55,096 bases of DNA from a virus: IMG/VR virus record IMGVR_UViG_3300029267_003206, positions 1 through 55,096 of that record; one strand, given 5' to 3'. The notes below the pieces were generated by a model that worked only from the letters and a program-made list of their open reading frames with translations, did not search any database and was not told the origin of the DNA. Made by a program: the position numbers and the translations under genes. Shown here piece by piece: positions 1-7,806 of this stretch (position 1 is the first letter of the stretch; every line of letters starts with the position of its first letter).

Positions 1-48
1 GGATACAATGGAAGAGCAGATTAATAATCTTCTCACGGATGTTACATA
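1..48. repeat. 48-bp direct repeat, left copy (circular junction or terminal redundancy)
   Basis: Bases 1-48 are identical to 55049-55096. A reading frame runs through the right copy into the left, so the repeat joins the two ends into one continuous gene. An assembler overlap of a circular or circularly permuted genome explains this best; a true short terminal repeat is the alternative. Unique length is 55,048 bp. Confidence 0.95.
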
Positions 49-649
49 CTACAAGGAAGAGATTCAGAAGTTGAATGAGAAGTCACTCAAATTACAGAAA
101 CAAGATGATCCAAATGAAGGTCTGACTGTGGAAATAGCAGAGACACTTGACACTCTTTCAGAACAGCAGGACACTATCAAGGAGTTATCAGATAAGGTTA
201 AGATTCTGGAGGAGATAAAGAATGAATATCTTACACATGTGCTTCTCCAGAACAGGCATATAGTAAATCTAAAAGCAGAGAATGCTGAACTTTGTGGATT
301 TATTAATCCTAACTATGGGAAACCTGTTGTCTTTGAACTTGCAGAAGATGAAATGTATGAAAAAAATAACAAACTGATAGTTGAAGTTTCTAAACTGGTG
401 GCAGATAAAGGTCTCGAAGATGGGGACAGGATAAGCATCAATCTTAATGAGAAGAAAATAGCTATTGTGAAGAAAGATAATAAAATCAAAGCGAATCCAG
501 AAGATATGCAAGAAGCCATTGAGGTAGAAGCTCTGGAAAATGATATAAAAAAGAGGAAGGAAAATGACAAGAAGGAGAAAACTGAAGATAGTAAAAAACT
601 CATACAAAAAAGAAGCCTTAAGAAAAAGAAGGTCCCCAGGTTGGCTTAG
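2..649 (+). CDS. zinc-ribbon/coiled-coil protein, 3' part (5' part at 54906-55096)
   Basis: This is the C-terminal part of a 263-aa protein that begins at 54906 and crosses the circular junction. The N-terminal part (at the other end of the window) carries a CxxC...CxxC zinc ribbon (C7, C10, C23, C26). The part seen here is mostly charged helix with heptad-like spacing (likely coiled coil), then a short mixed segment, then a strongly basic Lys/Arg tail. The tail overlaps the next gene by 85 nt. A DNA- or RNA-binding structural role is possible, but no family is recognised. The ATG at 8 is internal and is not the real start. Confidence 0.8.
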   Translation, partial: DTMEEQINNLLTDVTYYKEEIQKLNEKSLKLQKQDDPNEGLTVEIAETLDTLSEQQDTIKELSDKVKILEEIKNEYLTHVLLQNRHIVNLKAENAELCGFINPNYGKPVVFELAEDEMYEKNNKLIVEVSKLVADKGLEDGDRISINLNEKKIAIVKKDNKIKANPEDMQEAIEVEALENDIKKRKENDKKEKTEDSKKLIQKRSLKKKKVPRLA

Positions 650-944
650 TAGGAAGATAAGCTATTCCAATGGTTCAGGGTGGTTATATATCCTGAAAAG
701 AACTTGGGAAGATTTCAAGGCTAATAGGGTGGCTGCTGAAAATCTTAGAAATGCTAAGGGTAGAGGATTCTGTGTATGGTGTATTGAAATTATCAAACCA
801 AGTCATTCAGCATATCAGGTATGTGAACATTGCATAGTATTCGAACGTGGAGCATACCTTCATGGTAACTGTGTAATACATGGGAAGTGTTGTGAAAATT
901 GCAAACGTCTTCCCTATCTGATAAAAGAACGGAGAGTGCAATAA
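564..944 (+). CDS. small basic Cys-rich zinc-binding protein
   Basis: 126 aa. The first 35 residues are rich in Arg and Lys. The C-terminal half has eight cysteines (C70, C73, C87, C90, C103, C109, C110, C113), including two CxxC pairs and a CCxxC, consistent with one or two zinc sites. The start at 564 follows an AGAGGAAGGA stretch and is the only Met in the frame, so the gene overlaps the previous one by 85 nt. No family recognised. It opens a run of zinc-ribbon microproteins continuing to about 10.3 kb. Confidence 0.65.
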   Translation: MTRRRKLKIVKNSYKKEALRKRRSPGWLSRKISYSNGSGWLYILKRTWEDFKANRVAAENLRNAKGRGFCVWCIEIIKPSHSAYQVCEHCIVFERGAYLHGNCVIHGKCCENCKRLPYLIKERRVQ

Positions 945-945
945 T

Positions 946-1080
946 ATGACAGAACAAGAGAAACATTCATTCAAAGGAGAATGCCCCTGCTGTGGAAGCA
1001 GGAGTCAAGATCATAGAGGGAACGAAAGCAAAGGAAGCATCTGCTGTAACAACTGCGGAGAGTTGTTAATATCCTGGTGA
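946..1080 (+). CDS. 44-aa zinc-ribbon microprotein
   Basis: A 44-aa protein with two zinc half-sites, C13/C15/C16 and C33/C34/C37, spaced as in a minimal zinc ribbon. It starts one base after the previous stop, and its own stop overlaps the start of the next gene (GTGATG). No enzymatic motif. Such domains usually bind nucleic acid or protein partners; the partner is unknown. Confidence 0.65.
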   Translation: MTEQEKHSFKGECPCCGSRSQDHRGNESKGSICCNNCGELLISW

Positions 1081-1442
1081 TGTTAATGGACGATTCAGGG
1101 AAAAGGATGAGATGGTATTGTGAAGAACATAATCAATGGTGTTGCTTGGGATGTGGTGTATGCCCTGAATCCGATGGGTCTATAGATAAAACTGGTGCAG
1201 TTCATTCATCTCCTAACTGCCCATACTTTGACCTATGCCCAGATTGCAAAGAGAGATTGATTCACATACCGGGTGGATGGTTATGCCAACACTGTGAAAG
1301 GAGTTTTGATTGGTATGTTGATGGAAAACGGAAGACAAAAGTGGTGCCCAGTGTGCGGAAGAACAAGCATACACATAAGACAGAAAGACGGTGTAGAAAG
1401 ATGCAAAGTCTGTCTTATTACGGAAGAGGTGATGAAAGATGA
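1080..1442 (+). CDS. Cys-rich multi-zinc-site protein
   Basis: About 120 aa from the ATG at 1080, which overlaps the preceding TGA; a GTG at 1077 is an alternative. At least four pairs of cysteines are visible, including CCLGCGVC, CPDC and CQHC, suggesting two or three zinc sites. The last 40 residues lose this character. There another frame (1315-1446) encodes a clean zinc ribbon, so the real C-terminus may be shorter or joined by frameshift. Function unknown. Confidence 0.55.
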   Translation: MLMDDSGKRMRWYCEEHNQWCCLGCGVCPESDGSIDKTGAVHSSPNCPYFDLCPDCKERLIHIPGGWLCQHCERSFDWYVDGKRKTKVVPSVRKNKHTHKTERRCRKMQSLSYYGRGDER

Positions 1443-1446
1443 ATGA
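1315..1446 (+). CDS. 43-aa zinc ribbon in an overlapping frame
   Basis: In a frame different from the overlapping larger gene, this 43-aa product reads as a good zinc ribbon: CPVCG, a 16-residue spacer, then CKVC. The ATG at 1315 is preceded by GAAAGGAG about 11 nt upstream; an in-frame ATG at 1321 is an alternative. It nests inside the 3' end of the gene at 1080-1442 and overlaps the start of the one at 1439. It could be an independent microprotein or the true C-terminus of the upstream gene if a base was lost. Confidence 0.5.
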   Translation: MLMENGRQKWCPVCGRTSIHIRQKDGVERCKVCLITEEVMKDE

Positions 1447-2038
1447 ATTAAAACCTATTACAGATAAAAAAGAAGAAGAGGATGAGGAGGAAGAAGTCAT
1501 CAAAGCAAAGGAGATCGAAGCAGAAGATGAGTGGTATAAAACTGTGTCAGGTAAAGATGCTAAGATGTTGGAAGAGTTTGTGATGAAAGATTATGATAAA
1601 GATAATAAACCAACGATTAGCATCATAGGTGACATAGTATACATCCGCAATGAGGATCATACAATTAACCTCACTTCCAGATGGTTGAAAGTTTATAAGC
1701 AGATAGCAAAGCTAGATAAACTCCCAGATGCGGTTGTTCCATCTCTGCGACAAGTTCTTATATTGATGATTACTAAACCAGAATGGGCGATGAAAGTAGA
1801 AGACGAAGAAGAAAAAAGAAGGAAACCAACCATCAAACATAACCTGGTTAATGAAACAGAAACAGATTATAAAAAGAAACTAAGAGAAGATAAGGAAATA
1901 AAAAAGAAGATGCTAATGCGGAGACAGACAATTCCTCCAACATCAGAAGATATGGCTAAATTAGCAAAGCAGACTCCTACTAAGTGTGAAAAACAGAAAA
2001 AGCAGAAGAAACAACCTAAGCCACTTCCATTGGCTTAG
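1439..2038 (+). CDS. highly charged protein, unknown function
   Basis: 199 aa with an acidic N-terminus (runs of Glu after residue 10), a better-structured middle with hydrophobic strands and helices (residues about 60-120), and a very basic Lys-rich tail. No catalytic motif. The acidic-core-basic layout is typical of small viral nucleic-acid or chaperone-like proteins, but this is a compositional remark only. It lies directly upstream of the gene pair ending in the AAA+ ATPase and probably shares its transcript. Confidence 0.65.
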   Translation: MNELKPITDKKEEEDEEEEVIKAKEIEAEDEWYKTVSGKDAKMLEEFVMKDYDKDNKPTISIIGDIVYIRNEDHTINLTSRWLKVYKQIAKLDKLPDAVVPSLRQVLILMITKPEWAMKVEDEEEKRRKPTIKHNLVNETETDYKKKLREDKEIKKKMLMRRQTIPPTSEDMAKLAKQTPTKCEKQKKQKKQPKPLPLA

Positions 2039-2057
2039 ACATTAAGAAGGTGAGCAA

Positions 2058-2471
2058 ATGACAGCATTTATGAATTTAATGCGAGGAATATTCTCTGGTG
2101 GGAAAATGGTCAATGGTAAGATCGTTTCATCTGACAGCTCAACGATGGCAATACTCAAGGATGACATATGCCAACCTGTCTTAGATGAAATCCCTCTTGA
2201 ATCACTGGGTGGAAATGCACCTGACATAGATGAGCACTTTGATATAGGGGCATCTGTAAAATTTAATCTGCAGAAGTTTCTCTACATCATAATGGCATGT
2301 GATGCCCAGGGTGAAGAGTTCATTACCATCCAGACCAACCAAAAAGCCAATTATCCTATCAGGGTTGAGATGGAACACATAACTTTCTACCTGGCTCCAC
2401 TTGCACCTAACAAGATGGGAGGTTCAAAGGATGCCACTAAACCTGCTGAATTTACCGCCTCTGGATCCTAA
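2058..2471 (+). CDS. conserved-looking hypothetical protein upstream of the AAA+ ATPase
   Basis: 137 aa with balanced composition and alternating hydrophobic segments suggesting a compact alpha/beta or beta fold. A GGTGAG site lies 5' of the ATG. Its 3' end overlaps the ATPase gene by 41 nt, implying translational coupling and perhaps a shared task. It has no cysteine pairs, unlike most neighbours. No family recognised. Confidence 0.7.
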   Translation: MTAFMNLMRGIFSGGKMVNGKIVSSDSSTMAILKDDICQPVLDEIPLESLGGNAPDIDEHFDIGASVKFNLQKFLYIIMACDAQGEEFITIQTNQKANYPIRVEMEHITFYLAPLAPNKMGGSKDATKPAEFTASGS

Positions 2472-3855
2472 GCAGAAGCAGAAATCAGTATGGGAAAGTA
2501 TACGAGGAACGAAAGAAGAACAACAAAGGAGGATAACTAATAAGTCAATAAAAGAAATGGAATGTAATGAGGATGTGCTGGATATAAGTATTCCACTTGC
2601 AGACCGAATGCTTATGCATCTTGACAGGCGTATGCTCTTTGCTGGGGACATCTGCCCACCTCTAATCGCATCTATAGGTGGCCATCTCGCAGACTTACAT
2701 CAAGCTGATCCAGATGATATTCCATATGGTCACGACTGCCCATTCTACTTTTTTAAGGGAAGTGTTGAAGTTATGAATGTTCCATGTAATATCATATCCC
2801 CAGCAGGTCTGTCAAAGTCTCATACAATGGCACAGTTCTTTGAAGCCAAGTATGGTATAATACCAATCAGGGCACAGTTTCGAGGAGTTATAACAGAAGC
2901 AGGTTTCGTTGGTAAAGAGAATCCCGGTGAAGATGATAACTCTTATGGAGATGCTTTTGAATTCCGTAATGGGTTTCTGCTATTTAATGAAATTTCTAAT
3001 ATAATGATTGCATCTGCTACAACCCATTCAGGTGCTCTTGTCAATCAGGTGATGGAAGCTTTATCTGAACGGAGGATAAGCAAACGAACCGGGGGAGCAG
3101 AATTTGACTATGCTACAAGAGTTACCATCTGGGGTGGGATTCAACCAAGAAGATTCGAATTCAGCCAGGGATTAGGAAGACGTTTCCTCCACATCACCAA
3201 AGCGTGGACTCCTGAAGATGTTGCGATGTTTAAAGAAGAAAGGGAGAAAGAAAAGATAGGGGGTGGAGAAAGCCTTAAAGTAAATATGAGGGAGATTAAA
3301 CAGATACGAAATGAACTATCTGACCTGCTTCATAATGCAGTTGTAGAAGAAGTTGTTTGGGACAGCAATGTATATAAATATATGAAGAATTTAGCAATAG
3401 GTCATCTTGATCTCCAGATGATGGAAAGGGTTTTAGTGGGAAGGGAATATTTAAATCAAGGGTTAGAGAGAAGAGTTCATATTCGCAATAATGAAACTAA
3501 TAAAATGTTGGTTAAAAGTCTGGTAGAAATGAATCAGATAGTTGCAGAAGGTGGGGATCTTTCCCTTCTGCTGGCAACCATTGGAGCCAAAGAGGTATCA
3601 AGGGATAGTCTCTGGTTATCATTTAGAAGATTCGGTTATCAATATAATCAATTTGTTGAACTTATAGATACAGGCATACGGTTAGGACTTGTATTCAAAC
3701 ATTTTGATAGTTCAAAAGGTGGATATTATTATAGCAAAGCAGGTAAGGGAAAACAATCTGGTCCAAGAGCTATATCTGAAGAAAGGAGAAAAAAGAAAGC
3801 GAAAATATTTGCAAAACTAAAGCAGAGCACGAAATTAGATATGATTGAACCATAA
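2431..3855 (+). CDS. AAA+-like P-loop ATPase, candidate replicative helicase
   Basis: 474 aa from the ATG at 2431, chosen because GGGAGG sits 8 nt upstream; an in-frame ATG at 2401 lacks a good site. Order of elements: a helical N-terminal part, a degenerate Walker A at about 123-130 (SPAGLSKS, with Ser instead of Gly before Lys), a Walker-B-like hydrophobic strand ending FNE at about 182-187, a sensor-1-like strand at about 231-238, and an arginine-finger-like GLGRRF at about 247-252. The C-terminus (about 380-440) resembles a winged helix. This order fits MCM-like or D5-like viral replication ATPases. No polymerase or primase was seen, so this may be the main replication motor. Assignment is by motif order, not by a family match. 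Confidence 0.6.
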   Translation: MPLNLLNLPPLDPKQKQKSVWESIRGTKEEQQRRITNKSIKEMECNEDVLDISIPLADRMLMHLDRRMLFAGDICPPLIASIGGHLADLHQADPDDIPYGHDCPFYFFKGSVEVMNVPCNIISPAGLSKSHTMAQFFEAKYGIIPIRAQFRGVITEAGFVGKENPGEDDNSYGDAFEFRNGFLLFNEISNIMIASATTHSGALVNQVMEALSERRISKRTGGAEFDYATRVTIWGGIQPRRFEFSQGLGRRFLHITKAWTPEDVAMFKEEREKEKIGGGESLKVNMREIKQIRNELSDLLHNAVVEEVVWDSNVYKYMKNLAIGHLDLQMMERVLVGREYLNQGLERRVHIRNNETNKMLVKSLVEMNQIVAEGGDLSLLLATIGAKEVSRDSLWLSFRRFGYQYNQFVELIDTGIRLGLVFKHFDSSKGGYYYSKAGKGKQSGPRAISEERRKKKAKIFAKLKQSTKLDMIEP

Positions 3856-3888
3856 GAAGAAAAATAGTCTAAGTACAAAAAATTGTGT

Positions 3889-3924
3889 AAAGGTATACAA
3901 CTAACTAACTGGTTGTTTCCTTCT
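3889..3924 (+). promoter_or_regulatory. 36-nt promoter-like element, copy A
   Basis: Begins AAAGGTATAC and ends TGTTTCCTTCT, 36 nt apart. The same layout recurs at 44002-44037, 41390-41425 and, inverted, 41644-41679. GGTATAC can serve as the TATA box, which places the transcript start near TTTCC, about 65 nt before the gene at 3986. It occupies most of the 130-nt gap after the ATPase gene. Confidence 0.6.
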
Positions 3925-3985
3925 ATCGCAAAAAATCACGTAAGAGAAAATAGCATCCAGGTGTAAAAGAAGAGGTGAAAAGCAG

Positions 3986-4423
3986 ATGGAAATAATAGTT
4001 ACATGGTTTCTACCATCAGGTAAGTTTAGAAGAAGTGAGAAGATAGACATCGGTGCTCTTTCTCTGGTTGACCTTAAACAATTTAAACAGGAGATAGTAA
4101 ACAGAGAATCTGTAATGTCTATAGGTTGGCAGGGATATTATTATATCACAACTGACATCGCTAATCAGAAGATGGATTGGTATAGGGGTTTCCATTGTAA
4201 ACTATTCAAACCAGAGGAGTTTGAAGGAATAGGTAAGTATGGTAAGAAGCCCTGGAAGTATTCCAAGAATGCACAGAAAGAGCTCTGCATCAAGATGATG
4301 CAGATGGCCAGGGAGGAAGGGAAGATGGAAATGAAGATGGGTGAACCAAGACCAGATAATAAGGGAAACATAATAGAGTTAAAGAAGAAAGGATATAGGG
4401 GATTGTATGGGAGGTATCCTTGA
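3986..4423 (+). CDS. hypothetical protein
   Basis: 145 aa, first gene after promoter-like element copy A, so probably the head of a transcript that includes the 55-aa gene overlapping its stop (ATGA). Several aromatic residues in the middle (a WQGYYY stretch) and a Lys-rich C-terminus. No cysteine ribbon, membrane segment or catalytic motif recognised. Confidence 0.7.
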   Translation: MEIIVTWFLPSGKFRRSEKIDIGALSLVDLKQFKQEIVNRESVMSIGWQGYYYITTDIANQKMDWYRGFHCKLFKPEEFEGIGKYGKKPWKYSKNAQKELCIKMMQMAREEGKMEMKMGEPRPDNKGNIIELKKKGYRGLYGRYP

Positions 4424-4590
4424 TGTGGAAATTTCCTATCTTTCGGGTAATGGTTAGACTTACATTGAGAACTCTTGATACTCTGGAAGATGTAGTTAGG
4501 GCAGAACAAAAAAGGTCTGCCATGCGTTGTGCAATGAGAGATGAAATTAAAGAAGCAGAACGTAATGAAACAAGAGAAATGAGGAGATGA
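4423..4590 (+). CDS. 55-aa charged helical protein
   Basis: Starts on the ATGA that ends the previous gene. It encodes 55 aa, largely Arg/Glu-rich helix after a hydrophobic start. Start-stop overlap and continuous frame support it; no function can be proposed. Confidence 0.5.
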   Translation: MWKFPIFRVMVRLTLRTLDTLEDVVRAEQKRSAMRCAMRDEIKEAERNETREMRR

Positions 4591-4650
4591 AAACCAAAAA
4601 TCAGAAAAGTTTATATAGAAGATATGAGGGCTTACGTGATTCAGATAAGA

Positions 4651-4717
4651 AAAAGGAAACACTTATATAGTTATATATATATATAAGTATATAAAAAAAT
4701 GGTGTTATAGAGATTAG
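4651..4717 (+). promoter_or_regulatory. TATA promoter and AT palindrome upstream of the RHH regulator
   Basis: TATATAAA at 4688-4695 is a good archaeal TATA box with a predicted start near 4717 and the regulator ATG at 4753. Just upstream, ACTTATATA and TATATAAGT form an inverted repeat (4661-4687). On the reverse strand the left edge reads TGTTTCCTTTT, as in the 36-nt elements. The palindrome is a plausible operator for the regulator itself (inference). Confidence 0.55.
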
Positions 4718-4752
4718 AGCATCCTCATTAAATTAAATGGCAGGGATTAAAG

Positions 4753-5418
4753 ATGCAGAGTCAAAATTTAAGTCAGCAGAATTACCTAATACCCAGAGAC
4801 ATCATTCAGCAGATTGAACTTGAAGTAGCAGAGAAAAAAGCTAAATCAAAATCTGAAGTTGTTAGACGTGCTCTCGCAGCATACTTTGATGTAGACTCAT
4901 ATGAACGGGAGAAACAGCTCCCGATTAGGTTTAAAAATGCAATGGATATGTTTGAGATTCTTATCATCTTAGCAGATAACGATGAGTATAGGGCTAAAAA
5001 ACTTGATTCATTCTGGCTATCCTGGCCTGATATAATGGAAATCAAATTCAACAGATGGTCTTTTGCTCTGAAGGCAGTATCCATCTTTACAAAGATATGC
5101 CGTTATCTTAAGCATCCACTTCAATATGAGCAAGTCATCTCTGAAGTCCCCATTCCTGGGACAAGACGAAGGAGGATGATGAAAGAGGGATTCACATTAT
5201 ATCTTGAAGTCCCCATCACAGTTGAAATATTGAAAAAGATGCAGAAGGAAGCATTCACATTATTGGAAGAAGATGACTTTGAAAACAAACTGCTTACAAT
5301 GGGATCAGATGAATTAACAAAAACCAATACAGATGTTGCAAGAGATCATCTGATGAACAAATTTGGTCTGGGTGGGGGTGAAGAAGATGGCGAAGGATTT
5401 GACACAAATACAGACTGA
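4753..5418 (+). CDS. ribbon-helix-helix (MetJ/Arc/CopG-type) DNA-binding regulator
   Basis: 221 aa. Residues 9-46 match the ribbon-helix-helix pattern: a short strand (NYLIP), helix 1 (about 15-31), a turn, then helix 2 with SKSEVVRRALAAYF (about 33-46). Such proteins dimerise and insert a two-strand ribbon in the DNA major groove, usually at palindromes or direct repeats. Residues 47-221 are an extra helical domain of unknown role, longer than in simple CopG-type repressors (45-100 aa). Its own promoter contains an AT-rich palindrome and part of the recurring element, so autoregulation is likely but unproven. Confidence 0.75.
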   Translation: MQSQNLSQQNYLIPRDIIQQIELEVAEKKAKSKSEVVRRALAAYFDVDSYEREKQLPIRFKNAMDMFEILIILADNDEYRAKKLDSFWLSWPDIMEIKFNRWSFALKAVSIFTKICRYLKHPLQYEQVISEVPIPGTRRRRMMKEGFTLYLEVPITVEILKKMQKEAFTLLEEDDFENKLLTMGSDELTKTNTDVARDHLMNKFGLGGGEEDGEGFDTNTD

Positions 5419-5767
5419 GGAAGAGGGTGATAATAAAAGCATCTCTCTTCCCACAACTCCCCTTCTATCTAAGTTAAAGGAAAAGAAGATGCAGAAGGCA
5501 AAAGAAAAATCATCCTCTGTTCTTGAAAATGCACGGAAGAGAAGAAAGAAGTCAGCCAAGATCCAGAATCTTGCTCCACATATAGACTTTCTGCCAATGG
5601 AAAGTGGGATTATCATTTCCAAATTAGATTACATTCTCACTGAGGAGGTGGAGGATGCCTATGTCTTTGAGAAGACGAAGTTAGCTAAACAGAAGAAGGT
5701 GGAGAATGCTAAATATAATATAAAAAATCGCATTAAATCAAAGTTACAGACAAAAATAGGAGAGTAA
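5387..5767 (+). CDS. Lys-rich hypothetical protein
   Basis: 126 aa from the ATG at 5387, which follows a GGTGAAG site; an earlier ATG at 5363 lies deeper in the previous gene. Very rich in Lys/Glu with likely long helices and a basic stretch around residue 50. It overlaps the regulator gene by 32 nt, suggesting coupling. Possibly nucleic-acid associated; no family recognised. Confidence 0.6.
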   Translation: MAKDLTQIQTEEEGDNKSISLPTTPLLSKLKEKKMQKAKEKSSSVLENARKRRKKSAKIQNLAPHIDFLPMESGIIISKLDYILTEEVEDAYVFEKTKLAKQKKVENAKYNIKNRIKSKLQTKIGE

Positions 5768-5771
5768 AAGG

Positions 5772-6650
5772 ATGACAAAATGTTTTTACCATATAGATAA
5801 TGATGGGAAGTGTGCAGGTGCGATTGTAAAATCTGTCTATACAGATGCAAAGTGCATCCCTATTGATTATGACATACCTTTCCCTCTGGATAGTATAGAA
5901 CTAAACGAATGGGTATTCATTGTGGATTTTAGCATCGAGCCAGAGAGTATGAAGAAACTGTTGAAAGTTACTTCTCATGTCTGCTGGATAGATCACCATA
6001 TCTCCTCCATCGAGAAGTATGCTGGATTCAAGCAAGAAATTGATGGAATACGGGAAGTAGGTAAATCGGGATGTCTTCTTACCTGGGAATGGTTCTATCC
6101 CCATGAACCACCATCTATAGCTGTTCAACTTATCAATGACTGGGACATTTGGGCTAATAAAATGCAACCTCAGACAGACTGGTTTGGTCTTGGGTTGGGT
6201 ATGTTAGACAATCACCCCAAAAGTAGCATATGGCCTGATCTTCTGCACAACAGAGACCCTCTGCCAGTTGAAAATATATGTGCAGATGGTAAGATTATCA
6301 AGGAGTACCAGGATAAACAAAATGAATCTTTCATGAAAAACTATGGTTATGCTACTGAATTTATGGGTTATACCTGCTTTGTTGCTAACTTACCCAAACC
6401 ATCCAGCAAAGCCTTTACATCAATAGCAGACAAGTATGATGTTTTCATAGGGTATGTTCATAAGGGGGATGTATATGTCTTCTCAATCTACACTGATAAT
6501 CCTGACATTGATGTAAGGAAGATAGCAGAAGCACATAGTGGTGGAGGTCATAAGGGAGCAGCTGGATGGCATAGCCCTACAATCCCGTTCACCCCAATTG
6601 ATGGTGAAGATATAGATTCCAAACTGGAGGAAGCATACAATGTTCAATGA
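5772..6650 (+). CDS. DHH/DHHA1-family phosphoesterase
   Basis: 292 aa. Motifs in order: HIDNDG (residues 7-12), a VD strand (51-52), the DHH signature (74-76) and the C-terminal DHHA1 glycine motif SGGGH (256-260). These residues bind two metal ions and the phosphate in RecJ exonucleases, nanoRNases and cyclic-dinucleotide phosphodiesterases. The length matches short nanoRNase/NrnA-like members rather than full RecJ. Likely roles are degradation of short RNA/DNA oligonucleotides, turnover of cyclic oligonucleotide signals, or end processing in replication; sequence alone does not separate them. Its stop overlaps the HNH gene. Confidence 0.85.
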   Translation: MTKCFYHIDNDGKCAGAIVKSVYTDAKCIPIDYDIPFPLDSIELNEWVFIVDFSIEPESMKKLLKVTSHVCWIDHHISSIEKYAGFKQEIDGIREVGKSGCLLTWEWFYPHEPPSIAVQLINDWDIWANKMQPQTDWFGLGLGMLDNHPKSSIWPDLLHNRDPLPVENICADGKIIKEYQDKQNESFMKNYGYATEFMGYTCFVANLPKPSSKAFTSIADKYDVFIGYVHKGDVYVFSIYTDNPDIDVRKIAEAHSGGGHKGAAGWHSPTIPFTPIDGEDIDSKLEEAYNVQ

Positions 6651-7326
6651 ATTATCATACCCTAAAGAAATAGATGTAGCACCAGCCTTATTAGAAAGGT
6701 ATTCTCAAATGCCTCTTCGAATGGAGATCGTTCCAGAGCCAGCATGGTATTTTAACCTTCGAAAGATGTTTACTGCCACAACCTGGGGATTAGTTCGGAA
6801 TAGAGCGTATGGGCGATATTGGTATACCTGTCCATTTTGCAGAAAAGAACATTGGAATCTTGAGAAAGAAGAACAAGATATTCTAAAACCTGTTGGGGGT
6901 GGACTTCATGCTCATGAAATATGGTCTTACGATGATGAAACACATACTCAGAGATGTGATGGAATAGTAGCTCTCTGCCCTACTTGTCACTCTATCAAGC
7001 ATATGGTTCTCACACAGAAGAGGGCACAAGAAGGTGCTGTGAAGATGTCAGAAGTTATTTCACACTTCTGCACAGTTAATCAATGCTTACAACAAGACTT
7101 TGAAGATATTCTAGAATTTGAGATGCAAGTTTTTCATTTCAGAGGGAAGTTCAAATGGACTTGTGATATTCAAGATTACATGGAATATGTTGGACCTAAA
7201 GCAGCTCCGTTTATAGCCTCTGAGATGCTTGTTGGTAATCTGGAATTGTTACCGACAAAAGTTCTAAATGAAGTTGCAAAGTGTCTGGAAGAGATCGAAG
7301 CAGGAACATTTAAACTGCCGGAATAA
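6640..7326 (+). CDS. HNH-type endonuclease
   Basis: 228 aa. A structural zinc pair at C64/C67 precedes the nuclease motif LHAHE (89-93), a DG (107-108) in place of the usual N, then LCPTCHSIKH (112-121) with C113, C116, H117 and H121. This is the beta-beta-alpha-metal core of HNH nucleases, flanked by extra N- and C-terminal segments of unknown role. It is far from the terminase genes, so it is more likely a replication/recombination or homing-type nuclease than a packaging partner. It overlaps the DHH gene by 11 nt. Confidence 0.8.
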   Translation: MFNELSYPKEIDVAPALLERYSQMPLRMEIVPEPAWYFNLRKMFTATTWGLVRNRAYGRYWYTCPFCRKEHWNLEKEEQDILKPVGGGLHAHEIWSYDDETHTQRCDGIVALCPTCHSIKHMVLTQKRAQEGAVKMSEVISHFCTVNQCLQQDFEDILEFEMQVFHFRGKFKWTCDIQDYMEYVGPKAAPFIASEMLVGNLELLPTKVLNEVAKCLEEIEAGTFKLPE

Positions 7327-7338
7327 GGGGATGATTAA

Positions 7339-7527
7339 ATGGACATATATCAAATTGTAGAAGCAATTATCGACAAAGTTGGGATGGAAGATAGAGAGGT
7401 CAAAGAAGTCTTAGAGGTTATATGTAACAACTACGACGCTGCTTTTCTAAGCTGGATACGGGAAAATGTAACTGTTCAAACATATAATACTATGGGAGAA
7501 TCTATTGAAACTATAGATTGGAAGTGA
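7339..7527 (+). CDS. 62-aa hypothetical protein
   Basis: 62 aa, acidic, mainly helical, without cysteine pairs. GGGGATGAT lies before the ATG. It sits 12 nt downstream of the HNH gene in the same run. No family recognised. Confidence 0.6.
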   Translation: MDIYQIVEAIIDKVGMEDREVKEVLEVICNNYDAAFLSWIRENVTVQTYNTMGESIETIDWK

Positions 7528-7539
7528 ACGGTGATTTAG

Positions 7540-7806
7540 ATGACAGCAGATACTATTAGAGAAGAGATAGAAACTGAACTCTCTAAATTCATGGAACAAT
7601 ATGCTATTGCTCCAAATCGCATATTCCTAACTCCAGATGCATATAATGATGTGATTCAACATATATCATATCTAAACCAGCATATATATACACTTATATA
7701 TAATGATAAGGGAGAACCTGTTAAATATGGCGGAATTAAAATACAATTACATGAAAATAGTAGTGTATGTTTGAAAAGGGTGATAGTATGCCTGATAGCA
7801 GAGTGA
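7540..7806 (+). CDS. 88-aa hypothetical protein
   Basis: 88 aa with a clear GGTGAT ribosome-binding site. N-terminal helix, then a region that reads as short strands (ending KYGGIKIQL). Its 3' end overlaps the next gene by 19 nt. No function inferred. Confidence 0.6.
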   Translation: MTADTIREEIETELSKFMEQYAIAPNRIFLTPDAYNDVIQHISYLNQHIYTLIYNDKGEPVKYGGIKIQLHENSSVCLKRVIVCLIAE

